In this document: one piece after another, positions 33,201-39,845 of the stretch
Position numbering within the stretch: position 1 is the stretch's first letter
Layout of the letters: each line of letters begins with the position of its first letter
NCBI GenBank assembly: GCA_014155875.1
Contig: JACEFZ010027920.1
Location: 1 to 64,000 of the forward strand
Source of the DNA: Cepaea nemoralis
Taxonomy: Eukaryota > Mollusca > Gastropoda > Stylommatophora > Helicidae
Direction: 5' to 3'
Length of the DNA: 64,000 bases
Notes under the pieces: generated by a model
What the model saw: the letters and a program-made list of their open reading frames with translations, nothing else
Told to the model about the DNA's origin: nothing
Database searches by the model: none
Translations under genes and position numbers: made by a program

Positions 33201-33947
33201 GGTCATGCCGGAGTGTGGGGGAATGAACAGGCTGATAGGCTGGCAGGGAGTGCACCTCTTGATAGTAGATTACCTATGGACAAGGGAGAGGTGGTCGAGA
33301 ACCTGTGGGACCAGGTGGAGAAGGCGAGGGGAACAGATTGAGAACCTGTATGTGGAAAGAATGATGTGGCGGGGGATTGGCAAGAGTTCTGGAAGAATCT
33401 CACAACTGAGAGGGAAGGCCAGGAGAACTTTCAATCAAATAGCGGTGGGAACGATTAGTACTATGACTCTTCACGGGCTGTTGAACGAAGGAACGGGGCG
33501 TTTATGGGAATGTCTTGAATGCAGTGATGCCCATAGCTCAACTCATTTCTTTTTTTGGTCCATTCACAGGTAGATAGATTCTGCTTGAATATTCTATCTT
33601 TAAGATGTAAGCCTTACATAAATACAAGCAAATACACTGACCTCTGAGTTAAGAGGTGTGCATAACTAAGTGTGACTCACTCCCGAATGAGGCATGGCAG
33701 AGAAGTTTGGGTATAGAATTATTCATTATCAGGCCTGATTGCTAGTGTCAGAGTCATTTTATACTCCTTCCATTTGCTTCCATTACAGGGTCCTGATTCA
33801 TATTATGGATCCAAAGGGTTGCGCAAAGTGACTCACGAATCAGTTTCAAGTGGGAAAGTGACTTTCCAATTTACCTACGCTGCTGGAAATAACAATGGCA
33901 CATCCGTGGAAGATGGCCAGATACCTGAAATTATTTTCTACACTTAA
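20476..33947 (+). CDS. BTB/POZ-BACK-PHR protein, BTBD1/BTBD2 orthologue (six coding exons)
   Basis: The protein belongs to the BTBD1/2 group of BTB adaptors, which are thought to recruit substrates to Cullin-3 ubiquitin ligases and, in vertebrates, bind topoisomerase I. Joining 20498-21211, 23471-24025, 25628-25890, 27711-27798, 29188-29334 and 33789-33947 gives 641 codons with GT-AG introns and consistent phases (0,0,2,0,0). Domains: a Ser/Asn-rich leader (1-210), [20 protein letters not shown] (about 210-230), BTB (about 225-335), BACK (about 340-445), and PHR (about 485-641) with [22 protein letters not shown] and the end [15 protein letters not shown]3/6 proteins differ in the [20 protein letters not shown] and [14 protein letters not shown] regions, where this protein follows BTBD1/2. 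The ATG at 20498 has A at -3 and G at +4. The leader starts at 20476 after TTTTTATTTCAG, so an upstream untranslated exon is expected. Its introns hold SINEs, LINE 3' ends, a Penelope-like element and an L2-like LINE. Confidence 0.95.
21271..21556 (+). mobile_element. SINE family A, near full-length reference copy
   Basis: The head has a good B box (GGGTTCAATCC). A central palindromic CCTGGGCTCCCAGGTCGACC, GTCTTGGGAAGTAAAG, TGATGCCACCATCACCCA, then AAAGGGACCTTTAC and a T-rich end follow. At least seven more copies or fragments occur in the window. It lies in BTBD2 intron 1. Confidence 0.88.
21715..21985 (+). mobile_element. SINE family D copy followed by SINE family A 3' fragment
   Basis: The D copy (21715-21850) reads GGGAAGGTTAACCCGGTCAA, GATGTGTCAGCCTAACGGCG and ends AAGTCCGGATGAACACAGAA. 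From about 21867 the family A end follows (GCGTGATACTGACCATAATG, GTGCTGATTGGTCTAAA, TTCTGGCACCATATG). The D copy appears to have replaced or interrupted the A head. Confidence 0.78.
22480..22715 (-). mobile_element. SINE family B, long-head subfamily
   Basis: On the minus strand the head TCCCTGGCCGAGGGGTTAGC is followed by GAGCCGGCCGCTCAGAAAGT and a tail TATCCTGAAACAGGATAGAA. It is nearly identical in layout to the copy at 28800-29030. Confidence 0.8.
22905..23290 (-). mobile_element. SINE family B copy interrupted by a SINE family D insertion
   Basis: The B copy consists of 22905-22981 and 23135-23290 (minus strand). It is split by the D element at 22982-23122, which is flanked by a 12-bp duplication AGTTTTATGTTC (22970-22981 and 23123-23134). 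Confidence 0.92.
22982..23122 (-). mobile_element. SINE family D, complete 141-bp copy with GAA tail
   Basis: Both boundaries are fixed by the 12-bp target duplication. On its own strand it reads GGGAAGGTTAACCCGGTCAA, GATGTGTCGGCCTAACGGTG, GCTCTGCTGTAAACAGGCAC, CACAACGCAATCAC and CTCCGGATGAAC, and ends in a GAAGAAGAAGAA tail. Confidence 0.93.
23471..24025 (+). CDS. BTBD2 coding exon 2
   Basis: The acceptor TTTCCAAAAAG ends at 23470; its polypyrimidine tract is weak. The exon codes [20 protein letters not shown] through [20 protein letters not shown] and the BACK start ([20 protein letters not shown]) to PPTSENQ. The donor is CAG|GTACTT at 24025/24026, phase 0. The 185 codons cover most of BTB and BACK. 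Confidence 0.95.
24040..24400 (-). pseudogene. Two LINE 3' scraps in BTBD2 intron 2
   Basis: On the minus strand, 24150-24065 reads [20 protein letters not shown] and ends in a GATGATGAT tail. It is the C-terminal end seen intact at 48.0-48.1 kb (AGHLACDREVFRKVV). The adjoining stretch from 24168 upward resembles the 3' end at 7868-8060 (CATGTTCTGCCATCTCAC, CCCAAATTTA). Confidence 0.65.
24580..24735 (+). mobile_element. SINE family A fragment
   Basis: The head GGAGACGTGGTAGTGCACTG and a B-box-like TGTTCGGATCCCT are followed by GGAAATCCTGGGAAGTAAAG and CACGATATCGACCACATCC. The 3' end is missing. Confidence 0.75.
24740..25627. other. BTBD2 intron 2, no feature
   Basis: No recognised repeat or gene. 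The AT-rich part near 25400-25500 precedes the splice acceptor of exon 3. Confidence 0.5.
25628..25890 (+). CDS. BTBD2 coding exon 3
   Basis: The acceptor TGTCTACCTCTCAG ends at 25627. The exon codes [20 protein letters not shown] to [13 protein letters not shown] and ends with two bases of a split codon at CAG|GTACAT (25890/25891), phase 2. The 3' end of this exon and its donor are duplicated 139 bp downstream. Confidence 0.95.
25871..26150 (+). repeat. 139-bp tandem duplication copying the end of BTBD2 exon 3 and its donor
   Basis: The unit from 25871 (GGAACAAGTGACAGAATCAG then GTACATTAG) recurs at 26010 (GGAACAAGTGACAGAATAAG then GTACATTAG) and starts a third time at 26149. The second copy keeps a GT donor in the same context. 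Confidence 0.95.
26155..26402 (+). pseudogene. RTE/BovB-like LINE 3' fragment
   Basis: It reads [28 protein letters not shown], then after an internal deletion [18 protein letters not shown] and [11 protein letters not shown]. It matches the 3' end at 17.4-17.56 kb. It lies in BTBD2 intron 3. Confidence 0.8.
27005..27710 (+). repeat. About 78-bp repeat array running to the exon 4 acceptor
   Basis: Units contain GAATAAGAATAGTTG, TACTCATCAACTTGATTAAA and TATAATTTACCTGTAATGAA. About four units lie at 27030-27335. Then a LINE 3' end interrupts, and a last unit (27615-27700) ends at CTTGACTGATCTCTCTACAG, which serves as the splice acceptor of exon 4. Confidence 0.85.
27338..27612 (+). pseudogene. 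L2-like LINE 3' end
   Basis: It is about 90% identical by eye to 32150-32440: it reads [19 protein letters not shown] sequence, a broken zinc-finger stretch (HCGQTFAA then a stop) and ends CGTCCATCAAGACGGCAAGG. It is a second, older copy of the element at 31.4-32.4 kb, inserted in the 78-bp array. Confidence 0.85.
27711..27798 (+). CDS. BTBD2 coding exon 4
   Basis: The 88-nt exon follows ATCTCTCTACAG. It completes the split Arg codon and codes [29 protein letters not shown], then donor CAG|GTAAAA. It is the first strand pair of the PHR beta sandwich. The intron sequence just upstream is part of a roughly 78-bp tandem repeat. Confidence 0.95.
27799..28795. other. BTBD2 intron 4, no certain feature
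   Basis: A stretch near 27960-28160 looks like decayed LINE sequence, but no motif is secure. The rest is unassigned. Confidence 0.4.
28800..29030 (-). mobile_element. SINE family B, long-head subfamily
   Basis: Its minus strand carries GCCGGCTCCCTGGTCGAGGG, GGTTCGAGTTGCGCC (B-box-like), GGAGCCGGTCGCTCAGAAAG and CAGCTGAAAGATGCTGGTGT. It is almost co-linear with 22480-22715. It lies in BTBD2 intron 4. Confidence 0.85.
29188..29334 (+). CDS. BTBD2 coding exon 5
   Basis: The exon follows TTTTACCTTCCAG. Its 49 codons begin [20 protein letters not shown] and run through [20 protein letters not shown] to ATLK, with donor AAG|GTATCT. Confidence 0.95.
29335..29735. other. BTBD2 intron 5, proximal part
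   Basis: AT-rich with no recognised element. Confidence 0.5.
29739..30790 (-). pseudogene. Penelope-like element: reverse transcriptase end and GIY-YIG endonuclease
   Basis: Reading the minus strand from 30770, a block near [20 protein letters not shown] is followed by [20 protein letters not shown] (the catalytic Y.DD region), then [20 protein letters not shown] and [16 protein letters not shown]. After stops and shifts the last open part (30185-29739) is a GIY-YIG-type domain: [56 protein letters not shown] and [21 protein letters not shown] followed by GIY-YIG is the Penelope architecture. It is 5'-truncated and broken by stops, antisense to BTBD2 in intron 5. Confidence 0.9.
30791..31370. 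other. BTBD2 intron 5, unassigned
   Basis: The sequence near 30960-31330 may be a diverged upstream part of the following LINE, but no motif is certain. Confidence 0.35.
31375..32460 (+). pseudogene. L2/CR1-like LINE reverse transcriptase C-terminal half with a zinc finger
   Basis: The frame 31427-32365 (312 codons) is open from the catalytic [17 protein letters not shown], through [20 protein letters not shown] and [35 protein letters not shown] and [15 protein letters not shown]. It ends with a C2H2-type finger, [19 protein letters not shown] followed by TRHRH. The upstream endonuclease and most of RT are missing, so it is a 5'-truncated insertion with an otherwise intact frame. The 3' UTR ends with CTATCGTCTGTCAAGACGG. 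It lies sense-oriented in BTBD2 intron 5. Confidence 0.9.
32640..33590. pseudogene. RNase H-bearing LINE fragments in inverted arrangement
   Basis: On the plus strand 33180-33280 reads [20 protein letters not shown] and [14 protein letters not shown], the C-terminal block of a LINE RNase H domain, then [20 protein letters not shown]. On the minus strand 32977-32640 carries what looks like the terminal part of the same kind of polyprotein ([18 protein letters not shown] by reading across a shift). The two fragments point away from each other around 33 kb. Related plus-strand copies lie at 37600-37850 and 57430-58250. Confidence 0.7.
33789..33947 (+). CDS. BTBD2 coding exon 6 and stop
   Basis: The exon follows CTTCCATTACAG. 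It codes [20 protein letters not shown], a core [20 protein letters not shown] and PEIIFYT before TAA at 33945-33947. The C-terminus is the conserved end of BTBD1/2 PHR domains. Confidence 0.95.
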   Translation, partial: GPDSYYGSKGLRKVTHESVSSGKVTFQFTYAAGNNNGTSVEDGQIPEIIFYT

Positions 33948-34540
33948 GTGAAATCATGCATTTGTTTTTCAGTTAATAGATATTATGCAGATCGTTTGTG
34001 GCATTTAAATGTATATATAACAAGTACGCAACTACAGGTGAAACCATACCTCAGTTTTATGTTGTTGAGTTTCCGTTGCAGTGTAGTAACGCTAACAGTT
34101 TAGTGGAGCTAGAATGTCACTGTTGCTGAATATTAATTTACATCAGGATGCTGTTAAATCTTTTTAGAAATTACTGTTGAAGGCAGAAGTAAAACAGAAA
34201 GTAAAAGGAGAATATGAATGGCCAATAATACGTTCAACGGCATGAACAAGATAATATCTAAAGAGATAAGTAAAAACTTAAAATTAAAATAGTCACATGT
34301 ATATAATTTGTTGTTGCATGATGCAGAAACTTGGACAGTGAAAAACAATGTTACATGTCCTTTGCAGAACATAGCGATCAACCCCGGTGCAGGTTGATAT
34401 ACTAGGAAATTTTACGTTGAGTAGTTTGCCATTGCTTTCTGAATAGGAAATCGGAGTTACAGTCCAAGCAATCAGAAAATCAGTGGGGCCTTAGAAATGT
34501 GAATGTACATAAGAAAAGGTCAGATTTAATAGAAAGAAGA
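33948..34540 (+). other. Probable BTBD2 3' UTR
   Basis: It follows the BTBD2 stop and contains AT-rich sequence and a fragment of SINE family B at about 34380-34445 (minus). AATAAA motifs occur only beyond the minisatellite (about 35390 and 35432), so the poly(A) site is uncertain. Confidence 0.4.
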
Positions 34541-34542
34541 AG

Positions 34543-35150
34543 CAAGTGAAGAGGTCTTAGAGAGGCCAGGGAAGGAAATGAAGAGGTCTTAGAGAGGCCA
34601 GGGAAGCAAGTGAAGAGGTCTTAGAGAGGCTGGGGAAGCAAATGAAGAGGTCTTAGAGAGGCCTGGGAAGGAAATGAAGAGGTCTTAGAGAGGCCGGGGA
34701 AGGAAATGAAGAGGTCTTAGAAAGGCCGGGGAAGCAAATGAAGAGGTCTTAGAGAGGCCGGGGAAACAAATGAAGAGGTCTTAGAGAGGCCAGGGAAGGA
34801 AATGAAGAGGTCTTAGAGAGGCCAGGGAAGGAAATGAAGAGGTCTTAGAGAGGCCGGGGAAACAAATGAAGAGGTCTTAGAGAGGCTGGGGAAGGAAATG
34901 AAGAGGTCTTAGAGAGGCCAGGGAAACAAATGAAGAGGTCTTAGAGAGGCCGGGGAAGGAAATGAAGAGGTCTTAGAGAGGCCGGGGAAGGAAATGAAGA
35001 GGTCTTAGAGAGGCCGGGGAAACAAATGAAGAGGTCTTAGAGAGGCCAGGGAAACAAATGAAGAGGTCTTAGAGAGGCCGGGGAAACAAATGAAGAGGTC
35101 TTAGAGAGGCCGGGGAAACAAATGAAGAGGTCTTAGAGAGGCCGGGGATG
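34543..35150 (+). repeat. 32-bp minisatellite, about 19 copies
   Basis: The unit is GAAGAGGTCTTAGAGAGGCC, then (A/G)GGGAA(G/A)(G/C)AAAT. Copies are very similar, differing at two or three positions. The array starts about 600 bp after the BTBD2 stop and ends at a LINE 3' end. Confidence 0.97.
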
Positions 35151-35151
35151 A

Positions 35152-35262
35152 AGTAAAGGGATGTGCATGAGTCTCTGGCGCCAGAACAAGAGACACAAAT
35201 GTTGGATTTCTATTGCAAACCTTTATTGTGGAGATGGCACATGACTGATTGGTTTTTAAATT
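35152..35262 (+). pseudogene. RTE/BovB-like LINE 3' end
   Basis: The end TTGCAAACCTTTATTGTGGA, GATGGCACATGACTGATTGG matches the 3' end at 17.51-17.56 kb. It abuts the 32-bp minisatellite. Confidence 0.75.
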
Positions 35263-35549
35263 ATAGGGCTTCTTTAGTTGATTTAGCATTTGCCTATGAC
35301 ATTGTTTACATGAATTGTTTACATAAAGGTAGCTCTATAATTGACAAAGATAATTAAATGACCAATTCAGCAGCTTTTGGCTTCAGTGCAATAAAATTTA
35401 ACATGTCAAGTACATTACACTGAAATGTTATAATAAACACTTGACACGAATGTGCTGCCTTGTTGGATTTGTCGTCATCATCATTATCATCCTCAAACCC
35501 TGTTATTTCTCATAGACCCTAAGCTGCAATAGCTGTTTTAAGCCCATTT

Positions 35550-35965
35550 CACTTGACTCGCATGCCAGATCACAGGCTCCCTAAACACATTTTTTACAGT
35601 GAGGTATTTTGTGGTAAACGCTCCCAAGACAGCCAGAGGAAGTGCTTTAAAGACACACTGAAGATCTCACTAAAAGCTTTTGGAATTTATCACGACACTT
35701 GGAAGACTAATGCCAAAGAGAAATTTGAGGCATACGTAATTATGCAAGGGTGTAGTCACTTGTGAAGCAAACAGGAATGCAAGAGCTGTGAAGAAAAGGC
35801 TGGACAGAAAAACCACTGCAGGAGATCCTCCTCCTGGAACATCAAGCATTCCTTTCCCACATTGTCAAAGAACAAAATAGGCCTTACCAGCCATCTTAGA
35901 ACTCACAGCTCCAAACCTCCAGCCCCACTGGATGAAATGAATGGCCATCATCATTCTTGATGGAA
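35550..35965 (+). pseudogene. L2-like LINE C-terminal remnant, second type
   Basis: It reads RMPDHRLPKHIFYSEVFCGK, CFKDTLKISLKAFGIYHDTW and KEKFEAYVIM before a stop; GLTSHLRTHSS follows near 35885. The order matches the C-terminal half of L2-like polyproteins ending in a finger-like GL..H.R.H block, but it is a different family from 31.4-32.4 kb. Confidence 0.75.
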
Positions 35966-36640
35966 AAACACAAGGCAAGTCAATTTATTTTCTGGACTGC
36001 TTCTGTAGTTCTATCCATGTTGTAGCTGTGTTGTGTCTTTCTCTTGTTATTCCAGGTTTTCTTTAGTGCCTCTTTTGCTCATTTCTTCACGTCCACAGTA
36101 AATATCCTTTGTGACATATGCATCAGCGTGAAATCAGTTTCATCAAGGCCATGGATTTTAAAAGTTCACGACTGATATTGCACTATGTATGTTTACTGCC
36201 ACTAATATTTTCGCTATACTGCTACGTTAACTTGGGGACATATGGAGGTAAATGCTGTTTCTTTCAGAATCTTGCTCCTGCCAATATTTTTCTGTAAAGA
36301 CCTGCAAGTGCTATAGTAACATAATGCTAGTGCTCTCCCCTGCAGGTCTAGTTATCCTAGATTCAAAATGTTACCATGGCATGGAAGCAATGTCCCTTAC
36401 TCTTTACCTTTTATAATGGCCTAATTCAGGAGATAATAAAGCTGCGAACTGTTACAGACTACCAGACATGGCAGTCTGTGTTATACAATACAGACAAATG
36501 TCATAAAACCATGTGGATATAGACTAAATAAACAGTTGTGTGTGAGAGAGAAGGTGAAGCATGTTATGCCATTATATATCACAGGGCCAATTAATGGACT
36601 GAGCTGACATTATGGATGCCCCTCTAAATAGATGAGGGAC
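35966..36640. other. Unassigned
   Basis: No recognised gene or repeat between the BTBD2 and AAR2 gene ends in this stretch. Confidence 0.45.
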
Positions 36641-36642
36641 AC

Positions 36643-36905
36643 AGTAGCATGGTGGCCCAGCAGTCATGGATCTGATCCGCATCGGCACGGATTCACATTT
36701 GTTTTTATGACCTGGACCCCCAGATTGACCCAGCCTAAATGGGTATCAAAAAATATCTTGGGAAGTAAATGGGGTTGGCGTGATAGTGACCATATCCCCT
36801 ACAGAAAGCCACTTGGTCTATAAAATATGGGTCTAGCACCATAAGCCAAATGTACTTTAGGACTTGTGAAGCGATTCTTTACTTGCTATAATATGCCCTA
36901 GTCCA
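36643..36905 (+). mobile_element. SINE family A copy
   Basis: The body carries CCCCCAGATTGACCCAGCCT, TATCTTGGGAAGTAAATGGG, GTGATAGTGACCATATCCCC and GGTCTAGCACCATAAGCC, and it ends near TTCTTTACTTG. Confidence 0.88.
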
Positions 36906-37595
36906 GAGAACCTTTAGCCATGTAAAAGTCACCCTTGACTTCCTTTAATAAAGAGATGTGCTGAAAGAAAACTGTCAACTGAATAAACAAACATTAGTTT
37001 AGATGCAACAGTTTGGACTTAAGGTCAGAGTTGAGAGAAAGGAGCAGCGCACGAGTAGACTCGTCAGCCAACACTGAAATGGCATAGTCACTGAACAGTG
37101 ATGGATTTATTGCGGTCAAGATCAGGGCACTTGTAAACATGCTGTGTGTCAAATGATGATCTGCACTGAGAAGAACAGAAAAGTATTGGAGAATCACAAG
37201 ATTTTGACACAGCCAAATGTTTGTGTATTTTTATAAATATTCACACTTAAAGGACACGGCAATTTAAGGTATGATTTTCCTCTCTGAGTTTTAAGGTATT
37301 TATCAAGATTAAAGGTAAATTACATCCATGGTTTTTAAAACTGTTTTGGAATAAAAAGTAAGTACAGGTGCCCATTTCAGGCTGGTAGGTCATTTTAAAA
37401 ATCGGTCTCAATGTGATTCAACCCCATACCCACTGGGCCAACAAGTAAGAATCTAGCTACAGCTCCCATTTTGAATTAAGTGTTTATAAAACTTTAGAAC
37501 CAGGGCACACTGAAATTAAAAGTTAGTTATTTCATCATGAATGCTAAGAAATATCTGCCCAAGATAATGGCCTTTCAGCTTTTAAGAGTCTTATT
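36906..37595. other. Unassigned
   Basis: AT-rich, no recognised feature. Confidence 0.45.
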
Positions 37596-37599
37596 TTTA

Positions 37600-37860
37600 C
37601 CTATGGACAAGGGAGAGGTGGTTGTGTGCCCATGGGACCAGGTGGAGAAGGTGGGGGGACAGATTGAGAACCTGTATGTGTAAAGAATAGGATGGGAGAT
37701 CGGCAGGGGTTCTGGAAGACTCAAATCTGAGAGGAAAAACCAAGAGAACTTTCAATCAGATAGTGGTGGGAACGATTAGTAATATGACTCTTCGCTGGCT
37801 GTTGAATGATAGAACAAATTGCGTATGGGAATGTCCTGAGTGCAGTGATGTCAGTTCTTA
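37600..37860 (+). pseudogene. RNase H LINE fragment, second copy
   Basis: It is co-linear with 33275-33530: ATGGACAAGGGAGAGGTGGT, GACCAGGTGGAGAAGG, CAATCAGATAGTGGTGGGAA and ATGACTCTTCGCTGGCTG. Stops break every frame. Confidence 0.8.
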
Positions 37861-38004
37861 GCTAACCTCAACAACTCTTGTCTTGCAGAAATGTCCTCAT
37901 TTGTGGCTTAAGAGTAGTGACCAGTTACACAATCCCGACATGCTTCGGTCGAAGTCACCTACATGCAATTTGGGAGCATATCAATTTGTGTTGATTTTCA
38001 CAAT

Positions 38005-38305
38005 GGTATGAGCCTCGGCCATTTAGAAAGCAATGGCAAACTACTGAAAATAAAACTGCCTAAAAATTCAGAACAGTTAGTTGCATATCCATTACAGGAC
38101 ATCGCAGTCAATACCAGCATTTTTGGACTGTGATTTCTTGGCAAGTTTACATTCAGTAGTTTGCCTTTGCTTTCTGAACAAATAGAACTCATACCATTGT
38201 ATGAAAACCAGCGCAAGGCGGTCTCCTTCCAAATCGCCCGCAACTGTTTCGAACGAGGTAACCAGGGTTGCGAATTGTGTTCATAACCCCTTCACCACAG
38301 CACAG
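38005..38305. mobile_element. Two SINE family B copies in inverted orientation
   Basis: A partial plus-strand copy (38005-38075: CCATTTAGAAAGCAATGGCA, AACTACTGAA) is followed by a longer minus-strand copy (about 38088-38305) with CTTGGCAAGTTTACATTCAG, TAGTTTGCC and a head ending AACCCCTTCACCACAGC. They form an imperfect hairpin. Confidence 0.85.
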
Positions 38306-38324
38306 GCAAAACTTCACACAGAAC

Positions 38325-38445
38325 CAATAAATGCAGAAGTTGACTGTGATGTCCTGTAAAGGGACACACAGAAGTTGACTGTGATGTCCTGTAAAAGGAC
38401 ATGCAGAAGTTGACTGTGATGTCCTGTAAAAGCACATGCATCTCA
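38325..38445 (+). repeat. Three tandem units from a SINE B tail
   Basis: A unit of about 35 bp, AGAAGTTGACTGTGATGTCC followed by TGTAAA, is repeated three times. It is an amplified SINE family B tail. Confidence 0.9.
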
Positions 38446-39103
38446 CTTTTTTTAAACTTGCAAAGACAGTCACTTCTCACTTTCTCACTTTAAAAAAATT
38501 ATAACTCACCACATAAATCAGAGCAAAATGTTTTTTTTATTGCTTAAACTGACTGTCTTAACTCGACGCTCTACCAAATGACAATGGATAAACAGGTATG
38601 CTAATGCAGTTTTCACCTTCAGTATCTGACAGAAAGGCAGTAATAAAGTGACCATCACTTTTATTTAGCCAGTTCAGGAATACAGGTTTAAACAAACAAT
38701 AAATGTAACACTAAATCATCACAAGCAACACAGGGCCACAATGGGAGTTGAGGGAAATGGACGAATTGATGAACTTGCTGGCTTATGCATCCCCTGCAGA
38801 TGGCGAGATCATGGATCGTGCCGATATTATTAATGCCCTTAGAAAGATGAATCAGAATGAAAGTCAGCGAATCCACATCGTTGTCCAGAATGAGATACTG
38901 AAGTAAGAAGTGGCACGACCAGACACAAAAGGCACATCGAGAGAGAGGGGCCTCGTGAGCCAACAAAAAACTGGCACTATTAGCTGCTGGACACTGATGC
39001 ATATGTTGAGGGAGAATCTCAGCGCCTATGGACTTGTCCGGAGTGCAAGAATGATGTCCTAACAGATAACAGGGCAACCAATATCAAAATAAATGGACAA
39101 ACG
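38446..39103. other. AAR2 3' side with an unrecognised coding-like patch
   Basis: On the plus strand 38795-38905 an open stretch reads ADGEIMDRADIINALRKMNQ and ESQRIHIVVQNEILK before a stop. It looks like protein-derived sequence, but I do not recognise the family. The minus strand has TTTATT-type motifs (near 38537 and 38661) that could act as AAR2 AATAAA signals. Confidence 0.35.
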
Positions 39104-39845
39104 CTAGCAGTCAACAATCACTGGGGCAAAGTCATCAGGCTCAGACGTGAAGTCCCATTTAAATTTGTCTGTCAGGTGCTTCTGAAAACTCAAGCCTTTT
39201 TTACGTAATCTTGTGTCCACATGATCCCCAAGCAAATTCTGAAACAGCTCATGCAGGGTGGCTGTGAGAAAGTTGTTGCTGGTTACAATATCAACAAAAA
39301 AATCTGATGGAATCTCCCGAATCTGAAAGTGCAGTACAGAAATAAAAGACAAAAATGCATCTGGATGCTGTGTGATGGCATCCCCACTTGTACAGAGTAG
39401 GTGCACCAGTTTTTTCCACTGTTCAAATGAGTCGTAATTCTGGCCAATAACAAAACACACAAAAGCATATTGAACTTCACTTAAGAGATTGTTTATGTCT
39501 TTGTCAAATCTCTCACTTAGCAACAAATCTAAAGTGTAGGATGAATCCAAACTGTATTTGGAGATTTCTGCTGGTGTTGATCCATCTGGGTATTTCTTCT
39601 TTGAGATGTGACTGTACTTTATTTTAGTCCCGGCCACGTTTTTCAATTTTGGAAGCTTTGATTTCTTGGCATTGCTGGCAGAGTCAGTTTCCATCACCTG
39701 CTCTAAAGCTGCAGCCCGGCGAGACTGTGTTGTGCTGGCTTCTGACTCAAACTGGGCCACTGAGAATATAATGCCACCATCAGGCTGCAGGAGATTCAAG
39801 ACATCTTTGTTGATGTGGTTAGTTAGCGATACCCATTGTTTGTAT
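39104..39845 (-). CDS. AAR2 coding exon 4 and stop
   Basis: The exon follows CTCTGCTCCTCAG. It begins YKQWVSLTNHINKDVLNLLQ and carries the whole C-terminal helical domain to VDC and the stop at 39104-39106. Confidence 0.95.

Noticed and set aside
34543..35150. CRISPR-like regular array of 32-bp units
   Set aside because: The units are directly adjacent with no unique spacers and the DNA is eukaryotic; it is a minisatellite.
39104..39799. A stand-alone 231-codon gene
   Set aside because: Similarity to AAR2 extends upstream to 39845 at a splice acceptor and joins three further exons, so it is the last exon of AAR2.
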